A stretch of DNA of 64,000 nucleotides, from assembly GCF_006494715.1 (NCBI RefSeq), contig NZ_CP041151.1, positions 3,348,001 to 3,412,000 on the forward strand, in the 5' to 3' direction. Position numbers and translations under genes: made by a program. Positions within the stretch are counted from its first letter, which is position 1, and each line of letters starts with the position of its first letter. This document shows positions 13,157 to 21,947 of the stretch, piece by piece. This stretch comes from Shewanella sp. SNU WT4. GTDB taxonomy: Bacteria > Pseudomonadota > Gammaproteobacteria > Enterobacterales > Shewanellaceae. The notes beneath the pieces are model-generated. The model ran no database searches and was not told the origin of the DNA. It saw nothing but the letters and a program-made list of their open reading frames with translations.

Positions 13157-16105
13157 ATGACCAAATACAGCTTACGCTCCTGGGTATTGGTGCTCGCATT
13201 AGCCCCGACCGTCTTGGTGGGCATTTTATTGGGAAGCTACTTTACCATAAATCGCTTCTACGAGCTTGAATCTAGCCTTATCGCTCAAAGTCGTAATGTG
13301 ATTGAGCCACTCGCTATTGCCAGCGAACTCGGATTACTGTCCAGTAATCGTGAAAGTAGTAAACGTTTATTGGCCGCCACCCAGCTAAGCCAAGCGGGAC
13401 TAATTAAATCCATTGCGATTTTTGATCAGCAAAATAATTTATTTATTACCTCCAATTACACCAAAGATTTTGAAGTGCTGCGCACCAGTCAGCCATTAGA
13501 GCAATTGCTCGCGACTCAAAGTGAAAGTCTGGGCGATACCCTTATCTTGCGCACGCCCATTTTTACCTCGGACATCGCCTTTAAAGAAGCCAGCCAATAC
13601 CACCATCTCAAGCCATTTCCTTTAAAAAATAACTATTTACGTGGTCAGCACCATTTAGGCTATGTGGCCATGGTGGTGAATAAAGAGCAAGCCTTACTAG
13701 AGCAACACAGAGCCGCCGTAGCAGCCTTCATCATAGTGCTGCTTGGGGTGCAATTTAATTTATTGTTTACCTTTAGATTGGTCAAAAACGTGACTCAGCC
13801 CATTACTGAAATGGTACGGGTGGTAGCTAAAATCCGTGAAGGTAAACTTGATACCCGCTTGCAAGGCAACCTCATTGGCGAGCTTGATTTATTGAAACGC
13901 GGTATTAATGCCATGGCCAGTTCTTTGCAGGAATATCACAATGAAATGCAGCAGAATATTGACCAAGCGACCTCTGATTTACGCGAAACCTTAGAGCAGA
14001 TTGAAATCCAGAACGTTGAGCTCGATTTAGCCAAAAAGCGCGCGCTCGAAGCCAGCCGGATTAAGTCTGAATTCTTAACTAACATGTCCCATGAATTACG
14101 CACGCCCCTTAATGGTGTGATAGGTTTTTCGCGGCAACTCATGAAAACGCCGCTACAAAGTGGCCAGCAAGATTATGTGCGTACCATAGAGCGCAGCGCC
14201 CTGACATTACTTAATATCATCAACGATATTCTTGATTTATCTAAACTTGAAGCTGGCAAAATGGTACTGGAAAACATGCCATTTGGCTTTAGGGACATGC
14301 TCAACGATACCCTTAATTTGTTGGCTGGCAACGCTCGAGAAAAAGGTTTAGAGCTAGTGGTCGATGTCGCGGCCGATGTTCCAGATAACATTACCGGTGA
14401 TGGCATACGTGTCGGTCAAATCATCACCAATCTAGTGGGCAATGCCATCAAGTTTACTGATAATGGCCATGTGATTTTAAAAGTGCGTCAAATCAGTCAA
14501 AACCAAGACAAACTGAGTTTACGCTGCGAAGTTATCGATACTGGTATAGGCATTAACAAGAGCCAGCAAGAAATCCTGTTTCAGGCCTTCGCTCAGGCGG
14601 ACTCATCCATTTCACGCCGCTTTGGTGGCACCGGCCTTGGATTAATCATTACTAAGCGCCTAATTAAGCAAATGGGCGGACAAATTGGCTTTAGCTCAGA
14701 GCCCAGTCAAGGCTCAAGCTTCTGGTTTGTCTTGCCATTAATGCGCAGCGATATTTCCTATAACGACCATCAACCATTAACTCAATTAGTTGATAAGTTA
14801 GTATTACTTTATGAACCACGAGAACTCACTGCCGATGTCATCATAGGCCATTGCCAACACTGGCAAGTAGCCGTTAAACGTGTCATGAGCCTGTATGAAC
14901 TCACAGAGCAGATTAACACTGCCCGCGCAGGCGATGCGCTGCTGCTCAGTTGCCGTGATATTAGTTACGATGAGTTATCAAAGCTTATTGATCATGCTAA
15001 TCAACAAGGTTTACAAGTTTTACTTATCAATGATGCCAAAGACCCTAATTTAATTAATGATGATATCGCTCACCGCGTGCATGCCGTTTTAGTGGTACCC
15101 ATTCATGAGAATTTATTAGCGCGCTTACTCACGGCCCCAATTAGCCCGAGTTTAGAGCAAAAAGCGAACCTGTTACCGCAAAATGACGTAGCCAAAGCTG
15201 TTAATGCAGCGCCATTGACTCACATGTCAGCCAAGGCCGCGCCACTCACAACTGAGCCTGATTCCGCCAAAGAGTTGCGCCCAATTAAAGTGTTAGCGGT
15301 TGATGATAATCTTGCCAACCTTAAGCTCATTCGCAGTTTGCTCGATGAGTTGGTCAGCGATGTCACCACCACTCATAGAGGTGATAGTGCCATTACCCTT
15401 GCTCGAAAAAATAAATATGACCTGATATTTATGGATATTCAAATGCCAGATATTGATGGCATTAAAGCGACACAAGAAATTCGTGACCATTCGCTAAATC
15501 AACACACGCCTATTATTGCAGTTACCGCCCACGCCATTGCCGAAGAAAGGCAGCGCATTATTGGCTGCGGTATGGACGCTTACTTATCAAAACCTCTGGA
15601 TGAACAGGCGCTCAAGCACACCATTAATGAATGGGCGCCAAACATAAGTGAACCTGATGTGAGTGACATTGGCATGAATAAGGTTGGTGCTAATGAAGAG
15701 AGTGAATTAACTGCCAATAACTTGAGCACGCCTAATCCTAAGGTGCTCGATTGGCACTTGTGCCTAAGCCAAGCCAATCATAAGCCAGCATTAGCGCAAG
15801 AAATGCTGAGCATGATGCTTGATAGCTTGCCGGCCACGGCCGCGCAAATAAATCACGCGCTCGAGAGTGACGATCACCCAATACTTTTATCTGTGATTCA
15901 TAAATTGCATGGTGCCTGTTGCTATTGCGGCGTCACCCACACCAAAGCTTTGTGCTATCAAATAGAGTCAGGGCTTAAGCACAATACGCCAATATATGAA
16001 TTGGAACCTGAAATACTTGAGTTACTTGACGAGCTAACTAAGGTAGAATCTGCCATAAAATATCTATTATCTCAGTTATCGGCGGATTCACTAGATGACC
16101 AATAA
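13157..16105 (+). CDS. barA: Tripartite hybrid sensor histidine kinase BarA
   Basis: Membrane kinase that phosphorylates UvrY, feeding the Csr system. Domains in order: N-terminal transmembrane helix (10-30), periplasmic sensor (about 30-190), second helix, HAMP, coiled coil (NIDQATSDLRETLEQ), HisKA with SHELRTPLNG (His312), HATPase with NLVGNAIKF and GGTGLGL, a degenerate receiver-like segment, a true receiver with DDN and MDIQMPDIDG (Asp760), and a C-terminal Hpt domain with HKLHG (His915). Start MTKYSLRS aligns with E. coli MTNYSLRA; an ATG six codons upstream is the alternative, and neither has a clear Shine-Dalgarno. The end overlaps the next gene by 11 bases. Confidence 0.96.
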   Translation: MTKYSLRSWVLVLALAPTVLVGILLGSYFTINRFYELESSLIAQSRNVIEPLAIASELGLLSSNRESSKRLLAATQLSQAGLIKSIAIFDQQNNLFITSNYTKDFEVLRTSQPLEQLLATQSESLGDTLILRTPIFTSDIAFKEASQYHHLKPFPLKNNYLRGQHHLGYVAMVVNKEQALLEQHRAAVAAFIIVLLGVQFNLLFTFRLVKNVTQPITEMVRVVAKIREGKLDTRLQGNLIGELDLLKRGINAMASSLQEYHNEMQQNIDQATSDLRETLEQIEIQNVELDLAKKRALEASRIKSEFLTNMSHELRTPLNGVIGFSRQLMKTPLQSGQQDYVRTIERSALTLLNIINDILDLSKLEAGKMVLENMPFGFRDMLNDTLNLLAGNAREKGLELVVDVAADVPDNITGDGIRVGQIITNLVGNAIKFTDNGHVILKVRQISQNQDKLSLRCEVIDTGIGINKSQQEILFQAFAQADSSISRRFGGTGLGLIITKRLIKQMGGQIGFSSEPSQGSSFWFVLPLMRSDISYNDHQPLTQLVDKLVLLYEPRELTADVIIGHCQHWQVAVKRVMSLYELTEQINTARAGDALLLSCRDISYDELSKLIDHANQQGLQVLLINDAKDPNLINDDIAHRVHAVLVVPIHENLLARLLTAPISPSLEQKANLLPQNDVAKAVNAAPLTHMSAKAAPLTTEPDSAKELRPIKVLAVDDNLANLKLIRSLLDELVSDVTTTHRGDSAITLARKNKYDLIFMDIQMPDIDGIKATQEIRDHSLNQHTPIIAVTAHAIAEERQRIIGCGMDAYLSKPLDEQALKHTINEWAPNISEPDVSDIGMNKVGANEESELTANNLSTPNPKVLDWHLCLSQANHKPALAQEMLSMMLDSLPATAAQINHALESDDHPILLSVIHKLHGACCYCGVTHTKALCYQIESGLKHNTPIYELEPEILELLDELTKVESAIKYLLSQLSADSLDDQ

Positions 16106-16715
16106 AGTGGGCTTCTTCAAACGCTTAAAAGCTCTTAATACAGCACAAAAGCAGTTATTTGCGTTGGCACTTTGCCAACGCATGTATCCAAATTATCAAT
16201 TATTTTCTGAAGTGACTGAGTTTGGCGATGCCAAAGTATTAGACACCACACTCAATTTATTGTGGCAAGGTCAGTACGACAAGAAATTAAAACTCAACAT
16301 AGAGATGTATATCGATCGTCTGGAAAACATAGTTCCTGATGCCAGTGACTTTGATATGTATGGTGTTTATCCAGCGCAAGATGCGGTATCAGCGGTAATT
16401 TCTTTGCTTAGCGGTATTCAATCGCAAGATGAAGAAGATATGGTCAATATTTCAAAATTATCTTCAAGCACTGTGGCTAACTATATCGAAGCCTGCATTG
16501 CTGACACTGTCAGTGACAGCATTAAAGAATCAGAACTTGATGACTTAATTTTCAATCATGAAGTGATGGTTGAAGAGCGTGAGCTGCAATCAAACTTGCT
16601 CGATATCATAGAAAAAGAGCCTTACGCAAAAGCTGAATTTATTAAATCGCTGCGTAAAGAGTTAGTCGAATCTGGCGTGTCTAACATCGGCATTTCAGCT
16701 GAACCAGACGCATAA
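16095..16715 (+). CDS. yjaG: DUF416 family protein (YjaG-like)
   Basis: Similar in length (206 aa) and character to E. coli YjaG, a DUF416 protein of unknown function. Soluble, acidic, largely helical, no signal peptide or membrane segment. Recognisable family features are the N-terminal FALALCQRMYPNYQLFSEVTEFGD region and the MYGVYPAQDAVSAV segment. It begins inside the last codons of barA (11-base overlap), so it is probably translated by coupling to the kinase gene. Whether it acts in the same pathway is unknown. Confidence 0.8.
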   Translation: MTNKVGFFKRLKALNTAQKQLFALALCQRMYPNYQLFSEVTEFGDAKVLDTTLNLLWQGQYDKKLKLNIEMYIDRLENIVPDASDFDMYGVYPAQDAVSAVISLLSGIQSQDEEDMVNISKLSSSTVANYIEACIADTVSDSIKESELDDLIFNHEVMVEERELQSNLLDIIEKEPYAKAEFIKSLRKELVESGVSNIGISAEPDA

Positions 16716-17017
16716 CGCTAACGTTCAAAGCACAAAGCATCAGCTATGTGACCTATTCCCAAGCAGGCATTGCACTTGGGAATAGGATATCAATTTAACA
16801 CCACAGACTATCAGCTAGTTAACTAAGTGCTGACAACACAGTAGCCCCCTAGACTTCTCTTCACACCAAAGCTATCACGAAGCCATCTGAAGCCATCACT
16901 AGCAAGTTCGATACCGCGCTAAATTAAGTCGTCATCACTAAAACACCAATAATGACCAATAAAACCAATACTAAATAGGCACGAAAACAAATGGTTTTTA
17001 TACTATTTGGCTTACGC
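16716..17017 (+). other. Intergenic region between convergent yjaG and LysR gene
   Basis: About 300 bases without a convincing gene. It holds a 12-base perfect hairpin listed separately and A/T-rich sequence; no T-run terminator, tRNA or promoter stood out. Confidence 0.5.
16752..16786 (+). repeat. Hairpin without U-tract after yjaG
   Basis: CCTATTCCCAAG (16752-16763) and CTTGGGAATAGG (16775-16786) are perfect 12-base inverted repeats around an 11-base loop, 36 bases after the yjaG stop. No T-run follows on either strand, so it is not a standard intrinsic terminator; it may stabilise the mRNA 3' end or act in factor-dependent termination. Confidence 0.6.
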
Positions 17018-17920
17018 TTAACTTGCCATATCAAACAGTTCCGGCGCGCGCGCCTGCATAAAGGCGAGAAACAATTTCACTTTTAATGGCTGCTGACTAC
17101 GCTGATGATAGAGCATGGCAATACGCCGTTGCTCCCCTGCCCACTTAGGCAAGACTTTAACTAAAGCGCCACTGGCAAACTCATCTTTAGCAAATAACTC
17201 TGGGCCGTATAACACGCCGCCACCTGCAGCCGCCGCTTTAATGGCGCCATGTAAGTCCATCAAGGTTAAGCGCGCCGGGCCATCATAATAAAAGCGCTCG
17301 CCACTGCCATGACTTAATGACCAATTAAATAGCGGCCACACCTTAATTAATCTGTGCTGGCGCAGCTGCGCAGGATGCTCGATTAACTCATTGTGTTCTA
17401 GGTAGCGCGGCGATGCCATTAAACAATAATCGAGCACCCCAAGAGTCGTCGCAACCCAAGAGGAATCGGGCTGCGCGCCGCCAACAATGGCAATATCAAC
17501 CGCCTTATCAATCAAATCCACTTCTTGATTTGACTGAGCTATGTGCAAGCGAATATCAGGGTAAAGGTCACAAAAATCATTTAAGGCATTAAGCAGCACC
17601 ATAGAGATAATCGAAATCGGCGCTGCTATGCGCAAGGTGCCCTCAGGTTTATCTATGCCGCCGTCACTTAATTCATCAAACTGATTTATCACAGCTTGAT
17701 AGCGCTGAAATACTGCCAAGCCCTCCTCGGTTAACCTAAATTTTCGGGTGCTGCGCATTAATAGCTGCTGATCTAAAATGGCCTCAAGCTTGGCCAATTG
17801 GCGACTCACAGTGGCTATCGGCATAGACAATTCTTTCGCCACTTGCGAGAAACTGCCAGCATTCACTAGGTGAACAAATAAATACACTAGATGTAAATCA
17901 GCACCACCGAGTTCGCGCAT
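17018..17920 (-). CDS. LysR-family transcriptional regulator
   Basis: The N-terminal winged helix-turn-helix (about 8-66) has the LysR pattern AGSFSQVAKELSMPIATVSRQLAKLE, with QQLLMRSTRKFRLTEEG after it; the rest is a periplasmic-binding-like effector domain (about 92-295). Length 300 aa is normal for the family. AAGG precedes the ATG. It is convergent with yjaG and divergent from recN, with no metabolic gene beside it, so the regulated target cannot be named from context. The effector is unknown. Confidence 0.88.
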   Translation of the reverse strand: MRELGGADLHLVYLFVHLVNAGSFSQVAKELSMPIATVSRQLAKLEAILDQQLLMRSTRKFRLTEEGLAVFQRYQAVINQFDELSDGGIDKPEGTLRIAAPISIISMVLLNALNDFCDLYPDIRLHIAQSNQEVDLIDKAVDIAIVGGAQPDSSWVATTLGVLDYCLMASPRYLEHNELIEHPAQLRQHRLIKVWPLFNWSLSHGSGERFYYDGPARLTLMDLHGAIKAAAAGGGVLYGPELFAKDEFASGALVKVLPKWAGEQRRIAMLYHQRSQQPLKVKLFLAFMQARAPELFDMAS

Positions 17921-18063
17921 GACATTTAACCTTAGAGGAAAGTGGTAAAATTCTACCAGCCTACCTGAGATAAATATATGATGCTGTTAGCATTAGTCTT
18001 TTACATGCAGCCTAATTAATCACGCTTGCCATGCTAATTAAATGTAAATTATTCGGGATGGTA

Positions 18064-18091
18064 TTTACTGTATATAAAATCAGTATATACT
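18064..18091 (+). promoter_or_regulatory. recN promoter
   Basis: TTTACT (18064-18069) and TATACT (18086-18091) lie 16 bases apart. Both LexA boxes overlap or touch these elements, so repressor would block polymerase. Confidence 0.65.
18068..18083 (+). promoter_or_regulatory. lexA box: LexA (SOS) box 1 of recN
   Basis: CTG-N10-CAG with an A/T-rich core (CTGTATATAAAATCAG), a close match to the gammaproteobacterial LexA consensus, placed between the -35 and -10 elements. Confidence 0.88.
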
Positions 18092-18105
18092 GTGTATCAA
18101 TACAG
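18090..18105 (+). promoter_or_regulatory. lexA box: LexA (SOS) box 2 of recN
   Basis: CTGTGTATCAATACAG also fits CTG-N10-CAG and starts 22 bases after box 1, on about the same helical face. It overlaps the -10 end and likely transcription start. Tandem boxes are also known at E. coli recN. Confidence 0.83.
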
Positions 18106-18131
18106 TGTTTAGTCAGTGACAGGAATTCACT

Positions 18132-19790
18132 ATGCTCAGCCAAATTAGCATTCACAATTTTGCCATTGTCCGTTTTTTGGAATTAGACTTCAGCGCCGGT
18201 ATGACCAGTATCACTGGTGAAACAGGAGCAGGTAAGTCCATCGCTATTGATGCGCTAGGTTTATGCTTAGGTAATCGCGCCGACGCCTCAAGCGTTCGAC
18301 CTGGGTGCGACAAAGCCGAGGTGAGTGCACGCTTTAGTTTAAGCGACGTTCCTGCGGCGCAGCGCTGGCTGGAAGACAACGATCTCGAACTCGACACTGA
18401 ATGTATTTTACGCCGCATTATTACCACTGAAGGCCGCAGTCGTGCCTACATCAATGGCAATCCTGTTCCTTTAGCCCAGCTTAAGGCGCTTGGACAATTG
18501 CTGGTGGGTATTCATGGTCAACATGCCCATCACGCCATGCTTAAGTCCGATCAGCAACTAGCCTTGCTTGATAGCTACGCGAACCACAAGTTCTTACAAG
18601 AAGCTGTCATCAATGCTTATCAGCAAGTGCGTCAAAGTGAGGCTGAGCTAAAGCGCTTAACCTTAAGTAGCAACGAACGACTGGCGCGCCGCCAATTACT
18701 GCAATACCAAGTGCAAGAGCTGGATGAATTTAACCTGCAAGCCGGTGAATTTCAGGAAATTGAATCTGAGCATAAGCGCTTAGCTAATGGCTCGGCGTTA
18801 ATTGATAATTGTCAGCATAGTTTGCAACTCATCCAAGACAGTGACGATGCCACTATTGAGCAATTGCTTAATAAGGTGATTAATTTAACCGATGAGATCA
18901 GTGAGTTTGACCCTGTGCTTGCTAATGTCTGCACTATGTTGAACGAAGCGCTAATTACCATTCAAGAAAGCGCTAATGAGCTCAATCATTTTCAATCAAA
19001 GCTTGAGCTCGACCCTGAACATTTCGCCGAATTAGAAGCACGATTAACCTTGTGTATGCAATTGGCGAGAAAGCATTTAGTCATGCCTGAGTTATTGTTT
19101 GAGCGCCACCAAGAGTTAGTGACTGAACTTGCGACTATTGATTCTGACGATCAAGCCTTAACTGAGTTAGAACAAGTATTGGCCGCTAAACGCAGCCATT
19201 ATCTTGAGCAAGCAAAAAAACTAAATCAAAGCCGCACTCGCCACGCCAAAGAACTAGAAAAGCTGGTGTGCCAATCGATTCAACAATTGAATATGCCAAA
19301 AGCCAAGTTTGTGATTGAAGTTAACTTCAACGAGCAAACCATATCAACCTTAGGCTGTGACAATGTTGAGTTTCAAGTGACGACTAACCCAGGCCAACCT
19401 TTGCAAGCACTGGCAAAAGTGGCGTCTGGCGGCGAATTATCGCGGATTGGTCTAGGTATTCAGGTAATTACCGCGCGCAAAGTAGCCACTCCGACCTTGA
19501 TATTTGATGAAGTGGATGTCGGGATTTCAGGCTCAACCGCTGCTGTGGTGGGTAGAATGCTGCGCCAATTAGGGCAATCGACTCAAGTATTGTGCGTCAC
19601 TCACTTGCCACAAGTTGCCGGTAATGGTCATCAACATATGTTTGTTGATAAAACCAATAAAGGCGGCCAAACAGAAACTACGATGAAACCGCTCAATCAA
19701 GAGCAACGAATTTCTGAACTGGCGCGCCTACTGGGCGGTGATACCATCACAGCAAACACCTTAGCTAATGCTAAGGAATTACTGCAATAA
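18132..19790 (+). CDS. recN: DNA repair protein RecN
   Basis: SMC-like ATPase induced by DNA damage and needed for double-strand break repair. Walker A GETGAGKS lies at about 31-38, long coiled coils fill the middle (about 150-370), the ABC signature is in SGGELSRIGLG and Walker B in LIFDEVDVGISG. Length 552 aa is standard. AGGAA precedes the ATG. Two LexA boxes upstream place it under SOS control. Its 3' end almost touches the convergent sulP gene. Confidence 0.97.
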   Translation: MLSQISIHNFAIVRFLELDFSAGMTSITGETGAGKSIAIDALGLCLGNRADASSVRPGCDKAEVSARFSLSDVPAAQRWLEDNDLELDTECILRRIITTEGRSRAYINGNPVPLAQLKALGQLLVGIHGQHAHHAMLKSDQQLALLDSYANHKFLQEAVINAYQQVRQSEAELKRLTLSSNERLARRQLLQYQVQELDEFNLQAGEFQEIESEHKRLANGSALIDNCQHSLQLIQDSDDATIEQLLNKVINLTDEISEFDPVLANVCTMLNEALITIQESANELNHFQSKLELDPEHFAELEARLTLCMQLARKHLVMPELLFERHQELVTELATIDSDDQALTELEQVLAAKRSHYLEQAKKLNQSRTRHAKELEKLVCQSIQQLNMPKAKFVIEVNFNEQTISTLGCDNVEFQVTTNPGQPLQALAKVASGGELSRIGLGIQVITARKVATPTLIFDEVDVGISGSTAAVVGRMLRQLGQSTQVLCVTHLPQVAGNGHQHMFVDKTNKGGQTETTMKPLNQEQRISELARLLGGDTITANTLANAKELLQ

Positions 19791-19799
19791 TCCCTACAC

Positions 19800-21560
19800 T
19801 TACAACATACTGTGCACCAGCACAGTATGTTGGTCTTGCGCTTTACTGATTTGCGGCGCTTCGCCTTCTGCCAAGGCCTCTTTGTAAGCTTGATTCATAC
19901 GAATCGCTAAGTAGAGATCTGAGCGCACTAAGATAGAGCCATCGCCGGTTGGAATGCCAGAAGTATCAAACCAAGACAAAAGTTGACGTTTACGCCCAGC
20001 TAATACTAAGCGGCAACCTTTATTTTTTAGCTCAAGATGCAACTGCTGCAGCATGGCCATGACGCTTAAATCTAAATGACTAAAGCAAGCGACAGCATCA
20101 ACTATTACGCACTCCACTTGCTCATCTTGCTCTTTAATTCTTAATAATATCCGGCGTTTAAAATACACAGAATTAAAATAGGTCAAAGGCGAATTAAAGC
20201 GAAAAATAAGCACTGATGGAATTTTCTTAGCTTTATCGGACGTATCTATGCTGCGTAATACCCCCTTACTATCTAGCCCTAATACCTGATCGGTCGGGCG
20301 CATCACCACCATAATAAATTGAAATAATCCGAGTAATACCGCAAGGGTAATCCCAGGAATTACCCCAATAATCAGTACTGAACTTAACGTTACGACAGAT
20401 AAGATAAAGGCAGTTTTATCCCTTTGTTTTAACAACCAAATGGCTTTGAGGTCGATAAGCGAAATTGAGGCAATAACTAACACCACAGACAAGGCACCAA
20501 GCGGGATAAATTGCAAAGGTGCGGTAAGAAACAAGGCAACTATGGCAATTATGATGGCTGCAATAACTGACACTAATTGGGTGCGGCCGCCATTGGCATC
20601 ATTAACCGCAGTGCGGGAATCCGCGCCACTAATAGCAAAACCTTGGGATAAGGCCGAGGCAATATTGGCCACCCCAAGCGCCTTAAATTCTTGGTCGGCG
20701 TCCACTTCATAATTATTTTTGGCAGCAAAGCTTCTTGCTGTCAGCATCATACTCACGAAACTCACTAAGGCTAAGTTTAAGGCGGGTAACACTAACTCCC
20801 TTAGCATGCCGAGCTCAAAGCTTGGGGTCTGCATTTGTGGGATGCCGCCAGTTAATGGCCCGACGACTGCTACCCCGACCTTATCTAAGTTAAACAGCCA
20901 TACCACAAGTGCTGCTACTGACATAGCAAACATGGCCGCAGGCCAGTCTGGGCGTAAGCGTTTGACCAAAATAAAACTTAAAAAACACAGCATACTAATA
21001 CTGATGGTGGCCCAGTGAATTTGATGCAAGATATTAGGAATAGAGGCTAAGCGCTCGAGTAAATAAATATGCTTAAATTTAATGCCAAATATTTTAGAGA
21101 ATTGGCCAACGATAATAGTTAAGGCCACGCCATTAAGCAGCCCAAGTAAAATTGGGCGCGATAAAAAGTCAGCAAATAATCCTAAACGCACTTTACTGGC
21201 AATCAAGCACCATATCCCTGTCATTAGTGACATGGTCATGGCCAACTGCCAGTATTTAACTGGGTCACCAGAAGCTAATGGGGCAATAACTGCGGCAATC
21301 ACGGCGCATGTGGCTGCATCTGGGCCTATGATGAGCTGCCTTGATGATCCCATCAGGGCATAAACCAGCATAGGTAAAATACAGGAATACAAACCCGCCA
21401 TAGGGTTAACACCGGTAAGCTGCGCATAAGCGACGGCCACAGGTAAAGCCACGGCCGCCACAGAAATTCCAGCGCGCAGATCATCTTTGAACCATTGCCT
21501 TTGATACTCACGTATCAAGGACAAACCTGGAAACCACGCCAAAATTCCTTTTGAAAACAT
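19800..21560 (-). CDS. SulP/SLC26 family anion transporter with STAS domain
   Basis: Inner-membrane transporter; family members carry sulfate, bicarbonate or dicarboxylates. About 10-14 hydrophobic segments occupy residues 25-430, starting with the family motif GLSLIREY...DLRAGISVAAVALPVAVAYA, and a C-terminal STAS domain (about 455-560) follows. Length about 586 aa is typical. GGAG is 5 bases before the chosen ATG; a GTG two codons earlier is possible. The substrate cannot be told from sequence; no carbonic anhydrase or sulfur-assimilation gene is nearby. Its last codons form half of a hairpin shared with the recN 3' end. Confidence 0.9.
   Translation of the reverse strand: MFSKGILAWFPGLSLIREYQRQWFKDDLRAGISVAAVALPVAVAYAQLTGVNPMAGLYSCILPMLVYALMGSSRQLIIGPDAATCAVIAAVIAPLASGDPVKYWQLAMTMSLMTGIWCLIASKVRLGLFADFLSRPILLGLLNGVALTIIVGQFSKIFGIKFKHIYLLERLASIPNILHQIHWATISISMLCFLSFILVKRLRPDWPAAMFAMSVAALVVWLFNLDKVGVAVVGPLTGGIPQMQTPSFELGMLRELVLPALNLALVSFVSMMLTARSFAAKNNYEVDADQEFKALGVANIASALSQGFAISGADSRTAVNDANGGRTQLVSVIAAIIIAIVALFLTAPLQFIPLGALSVVLVIASISLIDLKAIWLLKQRDKTAFILSVVTLSSVLIIGVIPGITLAVLLGLFQFIMVVMRPTDQVLGLDSKGVLRSIDTSDKAKKIPSVLIFRFNSPLTYFNSVYFKRRILLRIKEQDEQVECVIVDAVACFSHLDLSVMAMLQQLHLELKNKGCRLVLAGRKRQLLSWFDTSGIPTGDGSILVRSDLYLAIRMNQAYKEALAEGEAPQISKAQDQHTVLVHSML
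19803..19832 (+). repeat. Perfect hairpin at the recN/sulP convergent junction
   Basis: CAACATACTGTGC (19803-19815) and GCACAGTATGTTG (19820-19832) form a 13-base perfect stem with loop ACCA. It begins 13 bases after the recN stop and lies within the last codons of sulP. No T-run follows on either strand. Confidence 0.65.
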
Positions 21561-21825
21561 TTCCACTCCACGGCTGAAATTTACAAATAAGCATACGCCA
21601 AATAAAAAACTTAACCTGAAACTGGCTTAACTTTTGTTAGCTATTGATAAAATCTAAGGAAGTTTAAATATGGTGAATTAGTCGCAATCAATCAAGAGGT
21701 TAATTGATATTTAATCTTTACATTGGCGATTTCGTGTAACAGGCGTAAAGCGAACTTTCATCACTAAACGCTAAGTTAATAACAAGCTCGCCATAACGAC
21801 ATTGAACAGGAAAAACATAAGATCA

Positions 21826-21849
21826 GTGCCGCTAAAAAAGCAGCGGCAC
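21826..21849 (-). repeat. Second hairpin downstream of ltaE
   Basis: GTGCCGCT (21826-21833) and AGCGGCAC (21842-21849) form a perfect 8-base stem; the loop itself holds a six-base T run on the minus strand, but none follows the stem. It is the second of two consecutive hairpins after ltaE. Confidence 0.5.
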
Positions 21850-21859
21850 ATTACAGCTG

Positions 21860-21904
21860 ATTGGCCCTGTTGCAGCCATAATCTTTACGCTGCATAGGGC
21901 CAAT
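21860..21904 (-). repeat. Composite hairpin downstream of ltaE
   Basis: Outer arms ATTGGCCCT/AGGGCCAAT (21860-21868, 21896-21904) and inner arms TGCAGC/GCTGCA (21871-21876, 21889-21894) stack into one long hairpin with a small internal bulge and a 12-base loop. It lies 43 bases beyond the ltaE stop, with no T-run. Confidence 0.6.
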
Positions 21905-21947
21905 AGAATTGAACTTATCGGCTGCAATAACCTTTAGGCATAGAATG

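Larger units (their letters stand above)
21561..21947 (-). other. Intergenic region between ltaE and sulP
   Basis: About 385 bases on the minus strand with no convincing gene. It should hold the sulP promoter and has two hairpins just after ltaE, listed separately. No T-run terminator was found. Confidence 0.5.
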
